Origin: Candidatus Gastranaerophilales bacterium
GTDB taxonomy: Bacteria; Cyanobacteriota; Vampirovibrionia; Gastranaerophilales; Gastranaerophilaceae
Reading direction: 5' to 3'
Length of the DNA: 64,000 nt
Assembly: GCA_944324825.1 (NCBI GenBank)
Contig: CALUXU010000008.1
Span: 1-64,000 of the forward strand
Position 1 is the stretch's first letter, and every line of letters starts with the position of its first letter. The notes under the pieces were generated by a model, which did not search any database, was not told the DNA's origin, and worked only from the letters and a program-made list of their open reading frames with translations. A program made the position numbers and the translations under genes. Shown here piece by piece: positions 41,301-47,703 of this stretch.

Positions 41301-42262
41301 TTACTACAGGGGCTGATATTACAACGTCACAAGCTTTTTTCCAAACATCAGAACACGCAATGATTAGTAGTTCCGTTAATAGTAGGCATTTTAGAATTGG
41401 AGCCAGTACATCTGGAACATCTTTCGACTTATTTGACGAAGGTGGTACTTATTCAGTACTTCCGAATACAACTTATTATATACGCTACAAATTTACTGGA
41501 AGTGCTTATAGTTTAGAGTATTCATTAACGGGGATAGAGGGGAGCTATATTACAGACATAACCGTAACTAACTCTACTCCTGTTTATTCTTCAACGACAG
41601 ATAACTTAAGATTGGGAGCTACTTTCCAAGGCCAAAGCCCATTCTCCGGCTCCATAGACCTCAACGAGTCCTACATCAACATAAATGGTCAAACTTGGTG
41701 GCGTTGGAACGGGTATACTTCAGCTACAAATGTTAATTTAGTTGAGAATCTAACTGTTGATTATCCGCTAAATTTATTAAAATCTACTGATTCAGGCATT
41801 GGCGGGGAATCTACGCCTATCGGACAGCCGATAATGACGTTATCGAACGAAATAAGTTCAAATGAAATTTGGTTGGAAGGGGCAACTGTCAGTCGGACGT
41901 TGTATGCTAAACTGTTTGAAATTTATGGAACTACCTACGGTTCAGGCGATGGCTTAACAACGTTCCAATTACCTGACTTCCGAAATCGTGCCCTCTGGGG
42001 CGGTAACAGCTTTGGCTACCTTTCCGCCGGGCTGCCGAATATTACGGGAAGTTGGGGCAGTACAACTATCGGAATACAAGAAAGTTCCGGTGCAATTAGC
42101 TATACCAATGTTGGTAGCTCTGATTTTTCTGGTGGTGGAGGTTATAATCGCACTAAGACTAGATATGCAATATCAGCATCGCGCAGCAATTCTATTTATG
42201 GTAGCTCTTCAACGGTTCAACCTAACTCAATAAAAGTTAGAGTCAAAACTCGTTATCGATAA
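38351..42262 (+). CDS. Tail fibre with switchable C-terminus
   Basis: 1303 residues. The N-terminus (about 1-130) binds the baseplate and includes a carbohydrate-type strand set (EWDANTTYYRNTSFCQINGV). At least four LamG/concanavalin-like domains follow; each ends with a strand such as GSIDLNETSITINGEQWWQW. The last 150 residues form a phage collar domain (LPDFRNRALWGGNSFGYLSA). From residue about 1213 onward the sequence can be replaced by an inverted copy (42253-42512). It ends within a 42-bp palindrome. This protein should determine host range. Confidence 0.9.
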   Translation: MPKLPRVTGKIFASNAAEGDIGQYGSALTGNKVPTSDIAEIQALPAYEEGWRGAVISDRNYPTLQEMNGLQKTFSQQIAYLLESGIPEWDANTTYYRNTSFCQINGVLYQSQSDNNIGNNPETDTVNWQKLDFGGAGNNNANQDLSNLTPTGEKHFLNKTYVTNCLLGTEDVNFTKQDYEMQSYVNLGCTVSETNVVSGFSQDNYILLNKLAPNDAEFTFSIPFELSALTGIQTLIAINNYDNCICLNNGVLALRYNGNQLNATGTLLINTAYTLNLVKTSSDYTVQIKSEDDEEFATVITLPSDIDFFGGKSITLGSDKTHYLNGTIDLANLTITSGSAAYWDITTLSNFQTVTLTGNLDCLMSNGRNSDMTLNNKNPILDVNTTFLLNNSTGDNKTVLIKDNGELMIRDSYVEKATTPDDIDSSGVWFDTANNYMKEQQLQLPNIINSGCLFVNGVASNFSQENFLELPSGYNLGNSWSISLPVNIVLNSSNQENVIIGDYTKNEEGEIIPNNLAVVYDGNTTVTVYLRRNDVFACNKQIVESVAYEVTYQEQTGYVSSQGETGAFVASGIQIYSDTTLSEPLTTAGENEWQYTGDHTDNVSTVNGYTKISGTIFVPSGTQVYKDANLTDPDSLATGTDWVYTGATSISMIGTLQETVSAGTYTLELNYDGENYSLGSQTLASADFIKENFNIYIGSAPSVENAFFNSTIDIGQAEFSFWTWNGISDVEPNFTPVGDIQLNNGVLSGFSSSAYATIPQAFNPGSNPWEMIFLVQKIGSTAGVIFNNNDSNSNCAINIYWGSVGVGVSLSSNGTSYDIANGQSSTLQLELNTPYYIKLSWDTTKYVLSHSLTGENNSFIEDVSVESTVPVFNNNVVPLLGCSYLGSSPLLGSIDLNETSITINGEQWWQWNGVNLNNQYWNSFVGCKIGAVSMTQETVQPNIVTYGTPTIQNGIASGFSTSSAIQSDLDFIPGTNPWEVNLKLTTGADITTSQAFFQTSEHAMISSSVNSRHFRIGASTSGTSFDLFDEGGTYSVLPNTTYYIRYKFTGSAYSLEYSLTGIEGSYITDITVTNSTPVYSSTTDNLRLGATFQGQSPFSGSIDLNESYININGQTWWRWNGYTSATNVNLVENLTVDYPLNLLKSTDSGIGGESTPIGQPIMTLSNEISSNEIWLEGATVSRTLYAKLFEIYGTTYGSGDGLTTFQLPDFRNRALWGGNSFGYLSAGLPNITGSWGSTTIGIQESSGAISYTNVGSSDFSGGGGYNRTKTRYAISASRSNSIYGSSSTVQPNSIKVRVKTRYR
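41988..42040. repeat. Left inverted repeat of the fibre cassette
   Basis: 53 bp, inverted with respect to 42460-42512. The first 25 bases are identical in both copies and four mismatches follow, all at third codon positions. It encodes ALWGGNSFGYLSAGLPN in both orientations and in the same frame, so recombination here would swap C-termini cleanly. Confidence 0.9.
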
Positions 42263-42487
42263 CGAGTTTTGACTCTAATCATAATTGATGGGGGTTGAAC
42301 AGTTGTAGAATTACCATAAATCGTAGAATTTACAGAGGCAGTTTGTAATCCAGGGAAATTTTGCCATCTTCCTTGAGCATAATCGTTAGAGGGATAATAT
42401 AGACCACTAGCTGTCCCAGCTATTTTAACCCAGCGGGTATAATTAATCTGATGATAATGATTCGGCAGCCCGGCTGACAGATAGCCG
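42013..42487. other. Predicted invertible fibre segment
   Basis: About 475 bp between the perfect parts of the inverted repeats. It contains the active C-terminus (plus strand, to 42262) and the silent one (minus strand, to 42253). Inverting it would leave the palindrome and both flanks in place and fuse the silent C-terminus to the fibre. Inversion is predicted, not observed. Confidence 0.75.
42237..42278. repeat. 42-bp perfect palindrome at the convergent fibre ends
   Basis: TTAGAGTCAAAACTCGTTATC and its exact reverse complement meet at 42257/42258. It arises because both fibre ends code for RVKTRYR and stop, and their stop codons overlap in TTATCGATAA. It has no T-run and is probably a by-product of the inverted duplication, though it may also stop transcription. 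Confidence 0.85.
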
Positions 42488-42512
42488 AAGCTGTTACCGC
42501 CCCAGAGGGCAC
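42253..42512 (-). pseudogene. Silent alternative fibre C-terminus
   Basis: On the minus strand from the inverted repeat, ALWGGNSFGYLSAGLPN continues into a sequence different from the active one (HYHQINYTRWVKIAGTAS), then ends like it (TVQPPSIMIRVKTRYR against TVQPNSIKVRVKTRYR). It has no start codon or ribosome site of its own, as expected for a stored cassette; the open frame to 42600 only runs antisense into the next gene. No frameshift interrupts the 86 codons. Confidence 0.85.
42460..42512. repeat. Right inverted repeat of the fibre cassette
   Basis: Partner of 41988-42040; see there. It ends 13 bases before the start codon of the fibre assembly gene, so inversion would not disturb that gene or its GGAG ribosome site. 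Confidence 0.9.
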
Positions 42513-42525
42513 AGAAAGGAGAAAA

Positions 42526-43545
42526 ATGTATATTTATAATTACGATGAAACGACAAAAGAATATTTGAATAACACAGAAGCAGACAAAGACCCTATACAA
42601 TCAGAGATTATAGGTGATTTCGTTCCCCTTATCCCTGCAAATGCAACATTAACAGAACCACCTTTGTTTGAAGAAAACCAGATTCCAGTATTTGAAAATG
42701 GAGAGTGGATTATAAAACCAGATTATCGTAAGAATTATTATAAAGTTGATGATAATTTTCTTGTTGAAGAAATTGAAACGATTGGAGAGCAAGAAGGTTA
42801 TTATATCGTTGACAAAGAAACAGGAGATTTAATTAAAGAGAATCCTGATAAGTATAAAATTGTTGATAACCAAATTGTTGCTAAGACAGAAGAAGAATAC
42901 CAACAAGAGCAAGCCCAAAAAGAAGCCGAACGGCTTGCAATGCTCAATCTAACAAGAGGTGATGTATTCAGAGGACTTTTGCTTGCTAAAGGCATAACCA
43001 AAACTCAAATCGCACAGATGATTGAGACAATGCCTGTATCAACTCAAGAAGAGATTGTTACAAAAGAGCTTGCCCTGATAGACTTTGAAGATGCTTTGAA
43101 CTTCTACCGTGGTAATCAATTAATCGACACAATCGGACTAGCTCTCGGGATTACATCAAAGCAGTTGGATAAGTTCTTTGACGTTGGGAATAGTGATGAT
43201 AAGGCTAATGCATACATGTATCTGACAAATGTGACCTTCACTATTGACCCAGTGCCTGAATCAGCAGAGGTCACAATCAACGGTGAAGTAACCGAAACAG
43301 TCACAGTACCTTACGGAAATACTGTAGAATATACGGTAACAGCGGAAGGTTACTTGCCACAATCAGGAAGTATGGAATTATTTAATGACACAACTATTGA
43401 TGTTGAGTTGTTCCCAGAACCTACAGAGGATACGGGAGATGGCGAGGATAACTCGGAAGTTGAAACATCCGAAGGGGAAGAAACTAACGGTGCAGGGGAA
43501 GCCGTTGTCGAGGTAGAAGATGAAGAAGTTTCTGGCGACAATTAA
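42526..43545 (+). CDS. Tail fibre assembly-like protein with PEGA domain
   Basis: 339 residues. The N-terminal half (IPANATLTEPPLFEENQIPV and NGEWIIKPDYR) resembles phage tail fibre assembly chaperones, which are encoded after the fibre. Residues about 240-305 (TFTIDPVPESAEVTINGEVT...YGNTVEYTVTAEGYLPQSG) match the PEGA repeat, known as a surface or carbohydrate-binding fold. The last 40 residues are acidic. AAAGGAG precedes the ATG. A chaperone with an extra PEGA domain is the best reading. Confidence 0.65.
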   Translation: MYIYNYDETTKEYLNNTEADKDPIQSEIIGDFVPLIPANATLTEPPLFEENQIPVFENGEWIIKPDYRKNYYKVDDNFLVEEIETIGEQEGYYIVDKETGDLIKENPDKYKIVDNQIVAKTEEEYQQEQAQKEAERLAMLNLTRGDVFRGLLLAKGITKTQIAQMIETMPVSTQEEIVTKELALIDFEDALNFYRGNQLIDTIGLALGITSKQLDKFFDVGNSDDKANAYMYLTNVTFTIDPVPESAEVTINGEVTETVTVPYGNTVEYTVTAEGYLPQSGSMELFNDTTIDVELFPEPTEDTGDGEDNSEVETSEGEETNGAGEAVVEVEDEEVSGDN

Positions 43546-43693
43546 ATACTACGGATTCCGCAAGTGGCTTGCTAAGCTCAACGACCCGATGGGGGCAACA
43601 CACTACCTTAGCGGCGGACTTGCAGAATTAACTCAAAAGAACGAGTACAAACGATACAGAGATTTTATAGAAGGTAGAGCAGATAAGTATTAA
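43520..43693 (+). CDS. Small protein between fibre and lysis genes
   Basis: 57 residues, basic and aromatic (KKFLATIKYYGFRKWLAKLN). It overlaps the 3' end of the preceding gene in another frame by 26 bases. AAGGAGG lies just after its stop, so the following gene has its own ribosome site. No family recognised. Confidence 0.5.
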   Translation: MKKFLATIKYYGFRKWLAKLNDPMGATHYLSGGLAELTQKNEYKRYRDFIEGRADKY

Positions 43694-43702
43694 GGAGGAA
43701 TT

Positions 43703-43927
43703 ATGGACGAAAAAATGAAACAAGCATTACTTGAATGCTGCGAAAGAAATTGTGAAGTGTTATCACCGGCAGTAGTTGCGTTTATGAAAGACGTTGTTGA
43801 TACAGCTATCAAAACATCTGACAACAAAGTAGACGATATGTTTTTGCCGATTATTGAAGTCGGATTCAAAGTCTTTGATGATTTCTTGGCAAAACAAGTA
43901 GACAAGATTGACGGAGTTGAGGGCTAA
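43703..43927 (+). CDS. Small helical phage protein
   Basis: 74 residues, amphipathic (ALLECCERNCEVLSPAVVAF...LPIIEVGFKVFDDFLAKQVD). AAGGAGG precedes the ATG. It shares one base with the next gene. It lies with small lysis-region genes; no function can be named. Confidence 0.55.
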   Translation: MDEKMKQALLECCERNCEVLSPAVVAFMKDVVDTAIKTSDNKVDDMFLPIIEVGFKVFDDFLAKQVDKIDGVEG

Positions 43928-44175
43928 TGCCGTTCGATGTAGCGAAAGCAGTTGAAGCAATAGGGAAAGCAACCGAGGAGGGCTTTTCCTATGCTAAGAC
44001 GGCAAAAGAAAAGCAAGCGGAAACACAGCTAATTAAGATAAACAAACGCTTAGAGGATGCCGTAAATATCGCAGAAGAGATTTTCCTGTATATTGATAAG
44101 TTTGAGGACAGATTCAGCGAAAACGAGTGGGGAAAGTACATTAAGCTTAAACGCAAGTTTAATAAAAAAGATTGA
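43927..44175 (+). CDS. Small helical phage protein, unknown
   Basis: 82 residues, charged helices (EKQAETQLIKINKRLEDAVN). It overlaps the next gene by four bases. Possibly a coiled-coil companion of the holin-like protein, but this rests on location only. Confidence 0.5.
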   Translation: MPFDVAKAVEAIGKATEEGFSYAKTAKEKQAETQLIKINKRLEDAVNIAEEIFLYIDKFEDRFSENEWGKYIKLKRKFNKKD

Positions 44176-44663
44176 ATATGAAAATATATTATACGGATTT
44201 TAACAAGTCAATACAGTTTAAATACAAAGAAAAATACCCTATACAATTAACTAATTCTATAATTGTGATAGCGGATTTTGGCAAGAGTGAGCGAAGCGGA
44301 ACTCGTCTTGGCGAGAGCTGCGTTGAGCCGGTCGAGCCGCCAAAATCCAAGACAGTTGAAGGGGATAAGCGGTTAAGATTTAAAATTCCACACTGTTTTA
44401 AATCGGATGGCTGCTCTATCCCTTTTCCTTTTTGGGGTATTATCGGGCACCCGCTGACGGGGAAATATATTCCTGCAAGTGTTATTCACGATTATATTTT
44501 GGCTAATCCGAAAATTGTAAACCGCAATTTGAAATTGTCAACGGATATATTTTATGCAGTTCTTTTGAACGAAGGAGTAAACAAGCTGACGGCGGATATA
44601 ATGAGATTCTTTGTGTATTGGTACCAAAGAATTGTAAGAAGGAGTAAGTGGGTTGGAAAATAA
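44172..44663 (+). CDS. DUF1353 protein with an in-frame palindromic repeat
   Basis: 163 residues. HCFKSDGCSIPFPFWGIIGH...VIHDYILANPK...FYAVLLNEGV is the DUF1353 phage family pattern. Residues 35-60 (ADFGKSERSGTRLGESCVEP and following) are encoded by the 76-bp repeat at 44273-44348 and have no counterpart in the family. The frame stays open through the insertion. Starts in overlap with the gene before. Confidence 0.75.
   Translation: MNMKIYYTDFNKSIQFKYKEKYPIQLTNSIIVIADFGKSERSGTRLGESCVEPVEPPKSKTVEGDKRLRFKIPHCFKSDGCSIPFPFWGIIGHPLTGKYIPASVIHDYILANPKIVNRNLKLSTDIFYAVLLNEGVNKLTADIMRFFVYWYQRIVRRSKWVGK
44273..44348 (+). repeat. Palindromic repeat family, copy A (inside a gene)
   Basis: 76 bp bounded by the perfect inverted ends GGATTTTGGC and GCCAAAATCC. 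It shares a 33-base stretch (GGCGAGAGCTGCGTTGAGCC and the next 13) with the copy at 13009. It lies inside a coding region without breaking its frame, reminiscent of the palindromic elements of Rickettsia that occur in genes. Confidence 0.8.
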
Positions 44664-45009
44664 ACCTGTACAAGCACAAGAGTGTTACGAACATCATATG
44701 TTATTAAAAGGTCAACTTGACCGCATTAATCGCTTCTTATTCAACGACCCCGACCATCCGGACGACTTGGCGATTACGACAAAAGTAAACCTGATGTTTA
44801 ATGTCTTGTTAGAAATAAAACGTTGGGCAATCGGAGCCGTATTTACTTTTGCCGGATGTTTAATTTTTCTTGGTTCACATTTTACCAAAATGGATAATTT
44901 AGCAATAAAACTTGATGAACATATTAAACAAACGGATAATCGAATTATAAGTATTGATAAACGTGTAACAAATTTAGAGAACTATATCTATAAGAAAAAT
45001 ATGAGGTAA
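44653..45009 (+). CDS. Holin-like single-pass membrane protein
   Basis: 118 residues with a TTG start eight bases after GGAG. After a 60-residue soluble part, one membrane helix (WAIGAVFTFAGCLIFLGSHF) is followed by a coiled coil (KLDEHIKQTDNRIISIDKRV). The layout resembles XhlA/holin-associated proteins and stands directly before the endolysin. It probably takes part in membrane disruption during lysis. Confidence 0.6.
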   Translation: MENKPVQAQECYEHHMLLKGQLDRINRFLFNDPDHPDDLAITTKVNLMFNVLLEIKRWAIGAVFTFAGCLIFLGSHFTKMDNLAIKLDEHIKQTDNRIISIDKRVTNLENYIYKKNMR

Positions 45010-45012
45010 AAA

Positions 45013-45501
45013 ATGGGTTTTGCAAAAATAATCATCCATTGGACAGCAGGGGGATATAAACCAAATTCAACGGATTTAAAACATTACCATTACTTAATAG
45101 ACGGTAACGGCAATGTCAATCACGGGATATATAAACCGGAAGATAATTTAAACTGTAATGACGGGAAATATGCAGCACATACAGGCGGCGGAAATACCGG
45201 GGCGATAGGTGTTGCAATGTGCGGAATGTTAGGCTTTAAGAATAAAGGTTCTGTCGGCGCATACCCTTTGAAATCAAAGCAGGTTGAAGCGTGCTTCAAA
45301 CTCTGTGCGGAATTGTGCAAAAAATATAACATTCCGGTCGAGAACGTTTGGACACATTACGAATTCGGCAAAAATCATCCTACTACAACGTCCGCCGGAA
45401 AAATAGATATTATTTATCTTCCGCCATATCCTAATGTAAAAGCAAACGAGGTTGGCGGATTTATCAGAAACAAAATTCGTTGGTATTACGAAAGATTATG
45501 A
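45013..45501 (+). CDS. N-acetylmuramoyl-L-alanine amidase endolysin
   Basis: 162 residues. IIIHWTAGGYKPNSTDLKHY, 'YLIDGNGNVNHGIY', 'AAHTGGGNTGAIGVAMCGML' and 'VWTHYEFGKNHPTT' are the motifs of the amidase_2 family; H9 and H near 116 are likely zinc ligands. It cleaves the peptide from the glycan chain during lysis. There is no signal peptide, so it needs a holin to cross the membrane. It starts three bases after the holin-like stop. Confidence 0.9.
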   Translation: MGFAKIIIHWTAGGYKPNSTDLKHYHYLIDGNGNVNHGIYKPEDNLNCNDGKYAAHTGGGNTGAIGVAMCGMLGFKNKGSVGAYPLKSKQVEACFKLCAELCKKYNIPVENVWTHYEFGKNHPTTTSAGKIDIIYLPPYPNVKANEVGGFIRNKIRWYYERL

Positions 45502-45570
45502 GCTGGCAATTTGCCTAGGTTCACCACAACGAGAGATATTCTCGTTAAAAAATATAACTTCCTTTCTAAG

Positions 45571-45595
45571 GCTCGCAGAAATGCGAGCTTTTTTT
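45571..45595 (+). terminator. Terminator of the late operon
   Basis: GCTCGCA, loop GAAA and TGCGAGC are followed by seven T. It closes the rightward operon after the endolysin. Confidence 0.9.
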
Positions 45596-45692
45596 GTATG
45601 TAAACGAATGTAAATAACAACTTGCAACGTCTAAAATCATGTAGTAGCATGGATTGTAAGCTAATCAGGAGTTATGTCAAACAATTGGAGTA

Positions 45693-45856
45693 TTGAAGTC
45701 TGAATGAGAAATAGTATATAATTATATATACTAAGATATAATGCTAAAAAAAAGAGCGGTTTTGGAGACCGCCCGTTTATATCTTCCGATGGGTTTTGGA
45801 GACCCACCGGGTATTGGGTGAGACAGTTTTATAGAAAGCTGTCTCTTATTTATTCT
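45693..45856 (+). ncRNA. Candidate small RNA with three hairpins
   Basis: A promoter-like TTGAAG (45693), 18-base spacer and TATAAT (45717) precede three hairpins. The first two, GCGG-TTTTGGAGA-CCGC and GGG-TTTTGGAGA-CCC (45765-45815), share the same loop; the third (GAGACAG/CTGTCTC, 45820-45845) has a weak U-rich tail. It lies between the lysis genes and attR. Confidence 0.4.
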
Positions 45857-45980
45857 ATAATAGCATATCTCTCAAAACCTTACAATAACATGGGTTCCAG
45901 TGTTCCAAAAGCTAGATAACGCACCATTATTGGACTTTGCAAGTTTGTAATAAATCGTTACATATTAGATATAAAATTCA

Positions 45981-46001
45981 TGCTCACATTATGCTCACAT
46001 T
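45981..46001. promoter_or_regulatory. Candidate integrase arm-type sites, right end
   Basis: TGCTCACATT starts at 45981 and again at 45992, matching the pair TGCTCATATT at 1932 and 1943. The 11-base spacing is identical and both pairs point the same way. It lies 113 bases inside the right att core. Confidence 0.5.
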
Positions 46002-46113
46002 TTTTATAAAAAATATAAAAAATCTGAAAAATATTTTTTAAGAAATACAACAAAACCCAAGTATAATTGTATTTTTTGAAAAATATTTAAAACGTGAAAA
46101 TCGGCTAAATTAA

Positions 46114-46147
46114 GTTTGCACCTTAAACCACTCGGACACCTCTCCGT
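46114..46147. other. attR core
   Basis: 34 bases identical to 1871-1904. It is the left-over 5' end of the original tRNA-Ser gene, from the start to about the anticodon stem, now cut off from the rest. The original upstream DNA of the tRNA gene continues to the right from here. Confidence 0.9.
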
Positions 46148-46233
46148 GTATTTATATCTTATATTAATCCAAAGATTTTGTAAATGTATGTTATAATACT
46201 TTTATCGCTTAATATAATTTATGAGGTAATCTA

Positions 46234-46641
46234 ATGAGTCAATTTGTGTGGGAAGAAAAATATGATGTAGGTGTAAGACATTTTAATAATCAGCACAAAC
46301 AACTTTTAGATGCTTTGAGAGATGTTTATAAAGCTATGGAAAATAAACAGGATAAAGCTGCAATAGCTCTTGTTATCAATAATCTTATTAAATATGCAAA
46401 AGAACATCTTGCACAAGAAGAGGCTTGCCTTTTAGAAAATAAATATCCGGATTTTGAGAATCATAAAAAACTACATGAAGTGTTTATCTCTAAAATCATT
46501 CAGTTCTATGACGATTTTAAATCCGACAAATTTTCTCTCCATTTTGAAATTGCTATATTTTTAAAGAATTGGATTACAAATCATATAATGGTGGTTGATA
46601 GAAAGTATACTGATTTTTTAAACAACAAAGGAATTCACTAA
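46234..46641 (+). CDS. Bacteriohemerythrin
   Basis: 135 residues. FNNQHKQLLDALRDVY, 'HLAQEEACLLENKYP' with 'NHKKLHEVF' and 'WITNHIMVVDRKY' give the diiron ligand set H..H.E..H..H.H..D of bacteriohemerythrins. It binds oxygen reversibly in a four-helix bundle and may act in oxygen sensing, storage or detoxification in a microaerophilic or anaerobic host. It is the first host gene after attR; its ATG follows GAGGTAATCTA. Confidence 0.9.
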   Translation: MSQFVWEEKYDVGVRHFNNQHKQLLDALRDVYKAMENKQDKAAIALVINNLIKYAKEHLAQEEACLLENKYPDFENHKKLHEVFISKIIQFYDDFKSDKFSLHFEIAIFLKNWITNHIMVVDRKYTDFLNNKGIH

Positions 46642-46701
46642 AAAGCGTGATAGTCGGATTTTTGTTATGTGATAGTCGAATATCTGCAATATAGGTGGGC
46701 A
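46642..46701. other. Short gap between convergent genes
   Basis: Contains two copies of GTGATAGTCG about 18 bases apart (near 46647 and 46670). Otherwise I see nothing in it. Confidence 0.3.
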
Positions 46702-46923
46702 CTATTCTGCAGCAAGTTCTCCTCTGTAGAATTTCATAAGATTTTGCAATCTTATTTGTTTCTCTTGTATTTTTTCAAAACCGTTTTTAATTTCTTCCAG
46801 CTCCGCAAGTAAAGTAGCTAAATCTTTTCGCTGTCTTTCTTCTTTTTGCTCTTCTTTATTTACTTCAGCCTCTGTCCAGTTCCCAGGAAGACAGCCGTTA
46901 AAAAAGTCACGTCTGTTATTCAT
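46702..46923 (-). CDS. Small coiled-coil protein
   Basis: 73 residues from the ATG at 46923, where GGAG is 11 bases upstream. After a short polar start the protein is a charged coiled coil (LATLLAELEEIKNGFEKIQE). A longer frame to 46968 lacks a start signal. Unknown. Confidence 0.5.
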   Translation of the reverse strand: MNNRRDFFNGCLPGNWTEAEVNKEEQKEERQRKDLATLLAELEEIKNGFEKIQEKQIRLQNLMKFYRGELAAE

Positions 46924-46928
46924 ATTAA

Positions 46929-47117
46929 TTAAACTCCTTCGATTAATCCGTGTACTAAATCTAAACAATCATAATTGCCGTATTTGAACGTATAACCTTG
47001 TTTTGAATATTCACTCTCCTCAGTCTTGATATCCTTGAAAGCTTTTGATGTGAAATCAAAGCCTGCCATTTCTGAATACTCAATCATCATTTCATCAATG
47101 TCGAAATATTTGTCCAT
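46929..47117 (-). CDS. Small acidic protein, unknown
   Basis: 62 residues, rich in D, E and aromatic residues. It stands directly upstream of the coiled-coil gene and is probably in one transcript with it. No family recognised. Confidence 0.45.
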   Translation of the reverse strand: MDKYFDIDEMMIEYSEMAGFDFTSKAFKDIKTEESEYSKQGYTFKYGNYDCLDLVHGLIEGV

Positions 47118-47190
47118 AATATAAATCCTCTAACCAACTCCTAACGATAATTCTTTTAACGGACAATTTTTTTGAAATCTTTAATAGTTC

Positions 47191-47218
47191 TTGTAAAATG
47201 TTAAATTTTTGTTACAAT
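47191..47218 (+). promoter_or_regulatory. Promoter of the rpiB operon
   Basis: TTGTAA (47191-47196), a 16-base spacer and TACAAT (47213-47218) lead to the rpiB gene about 30 bases downstream. Confidence 0.5.
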
Positions 47219-47253
47219 AGTATGTGATATATGATTTTATTTAGGATATGAAA

Positions 47254-47703
47254 ATGAAACTTATAATTGGTTCTGACCACGGCGGGTTTATTTTAAAAGA
47301 AAAGATTAAAGAACATCTGGCATCTAAAGGTTATGATGTAGCTGATGAAGGTACTTACTCGCTTGATTCCTGTGACTATCCGGTTATTGCCGAAAAGGTT
47401 TGTGCCAAAGTGCTTGAAGATAATCAAAATCTGGGTATATTAGTTTGCGGAACAGGTATCGGCATGTCGATTTATGCTAACAAAGTTAAAGGGATAAGAG
47501 CTTCACATTGTACTGATACGTTTTCAGCACGCTTGACCCGTCAGCATAATGATTCAAATATCCTTTGTCTAGGCGAGCGAATTACGGGTGTCGGATTGGC
47601 TCTTGATATCGTGGATGAATGGCTTAATGCTTCTTTTGAAGGCGGCAGACACCAAAAAAGAGTTGATATGATAAATAAATTGGATATGGAGAGAAATGAT
47701 TAA
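47254..47703 (+). CDS. rpiB: Ribose-5-phosphate isomerase B
   Basis: 149 residues. GSDHGGFILKEKIKEHLASK, 'YDVADEGTYS', 'VCGTGIGMSIYANK' and 'RQHNDSNILCLGER' are the RpiB motifs. It interconverts ribose 5-phosphate and ribulose 5-phosphate in the pentose phosphate pathway. I start it at 47254 since AGGA is seven bases upstream; an ATG at 47248 is too close to that site. It overlaps rsfS by one base (TAATG). Confidence 0.92.
   Translation: MKLIIGSDHGGFILKEKIKEHLASKGYDVADEGTYSLDSCDYPVIAEKVCAKVLEDNQNLGILVCGTGIGMSIYANKVKGIRASHCTDTFSARLTRQHNDSNILCLGERITGVGLALDIVDEWLNASFEGGRHQKRVDMINKLDMERND

Larger units (their letters stand above)
1871..46147. mobile_element. Prophage of a contractile-tailed phage, about 44.2 kb
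   Basis: The ends are a 34-bp perfect direct repeat (1871-1904 and 46114-46147). The left copy completes a tRNA-Ser gene beside the integrase; the right copy is an orphan tRNA 5' fragment. Between them lie integration, regulation, replication and recombination genes on the minus strand, then packaging, head, tail, baseplate, fibre and lysis genes on the plus strand. Sheath-like, J-like, wedge and spike genes indicate a myovirus-like tail. No essential structural gene is visibly broken, so the prophage could be active. Confidence 0.92.

Noticed and set aside
38351-42512. Diversity-generating retroelement at the tail fibre
   Set aside because: There is no reverse transcriptase gene and no A-to-N pattern in a template repeat. 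The second copy is inverted and diverged throughout, which fits inversion.
42253-42600. The full 115-codon minus-strand frame as a complete gene
   Set aside because: Its first 29 residues are antisense to the fibre assembly gene and have no ribosome site. Only the part from the inverted repeat onwards resembles protein.
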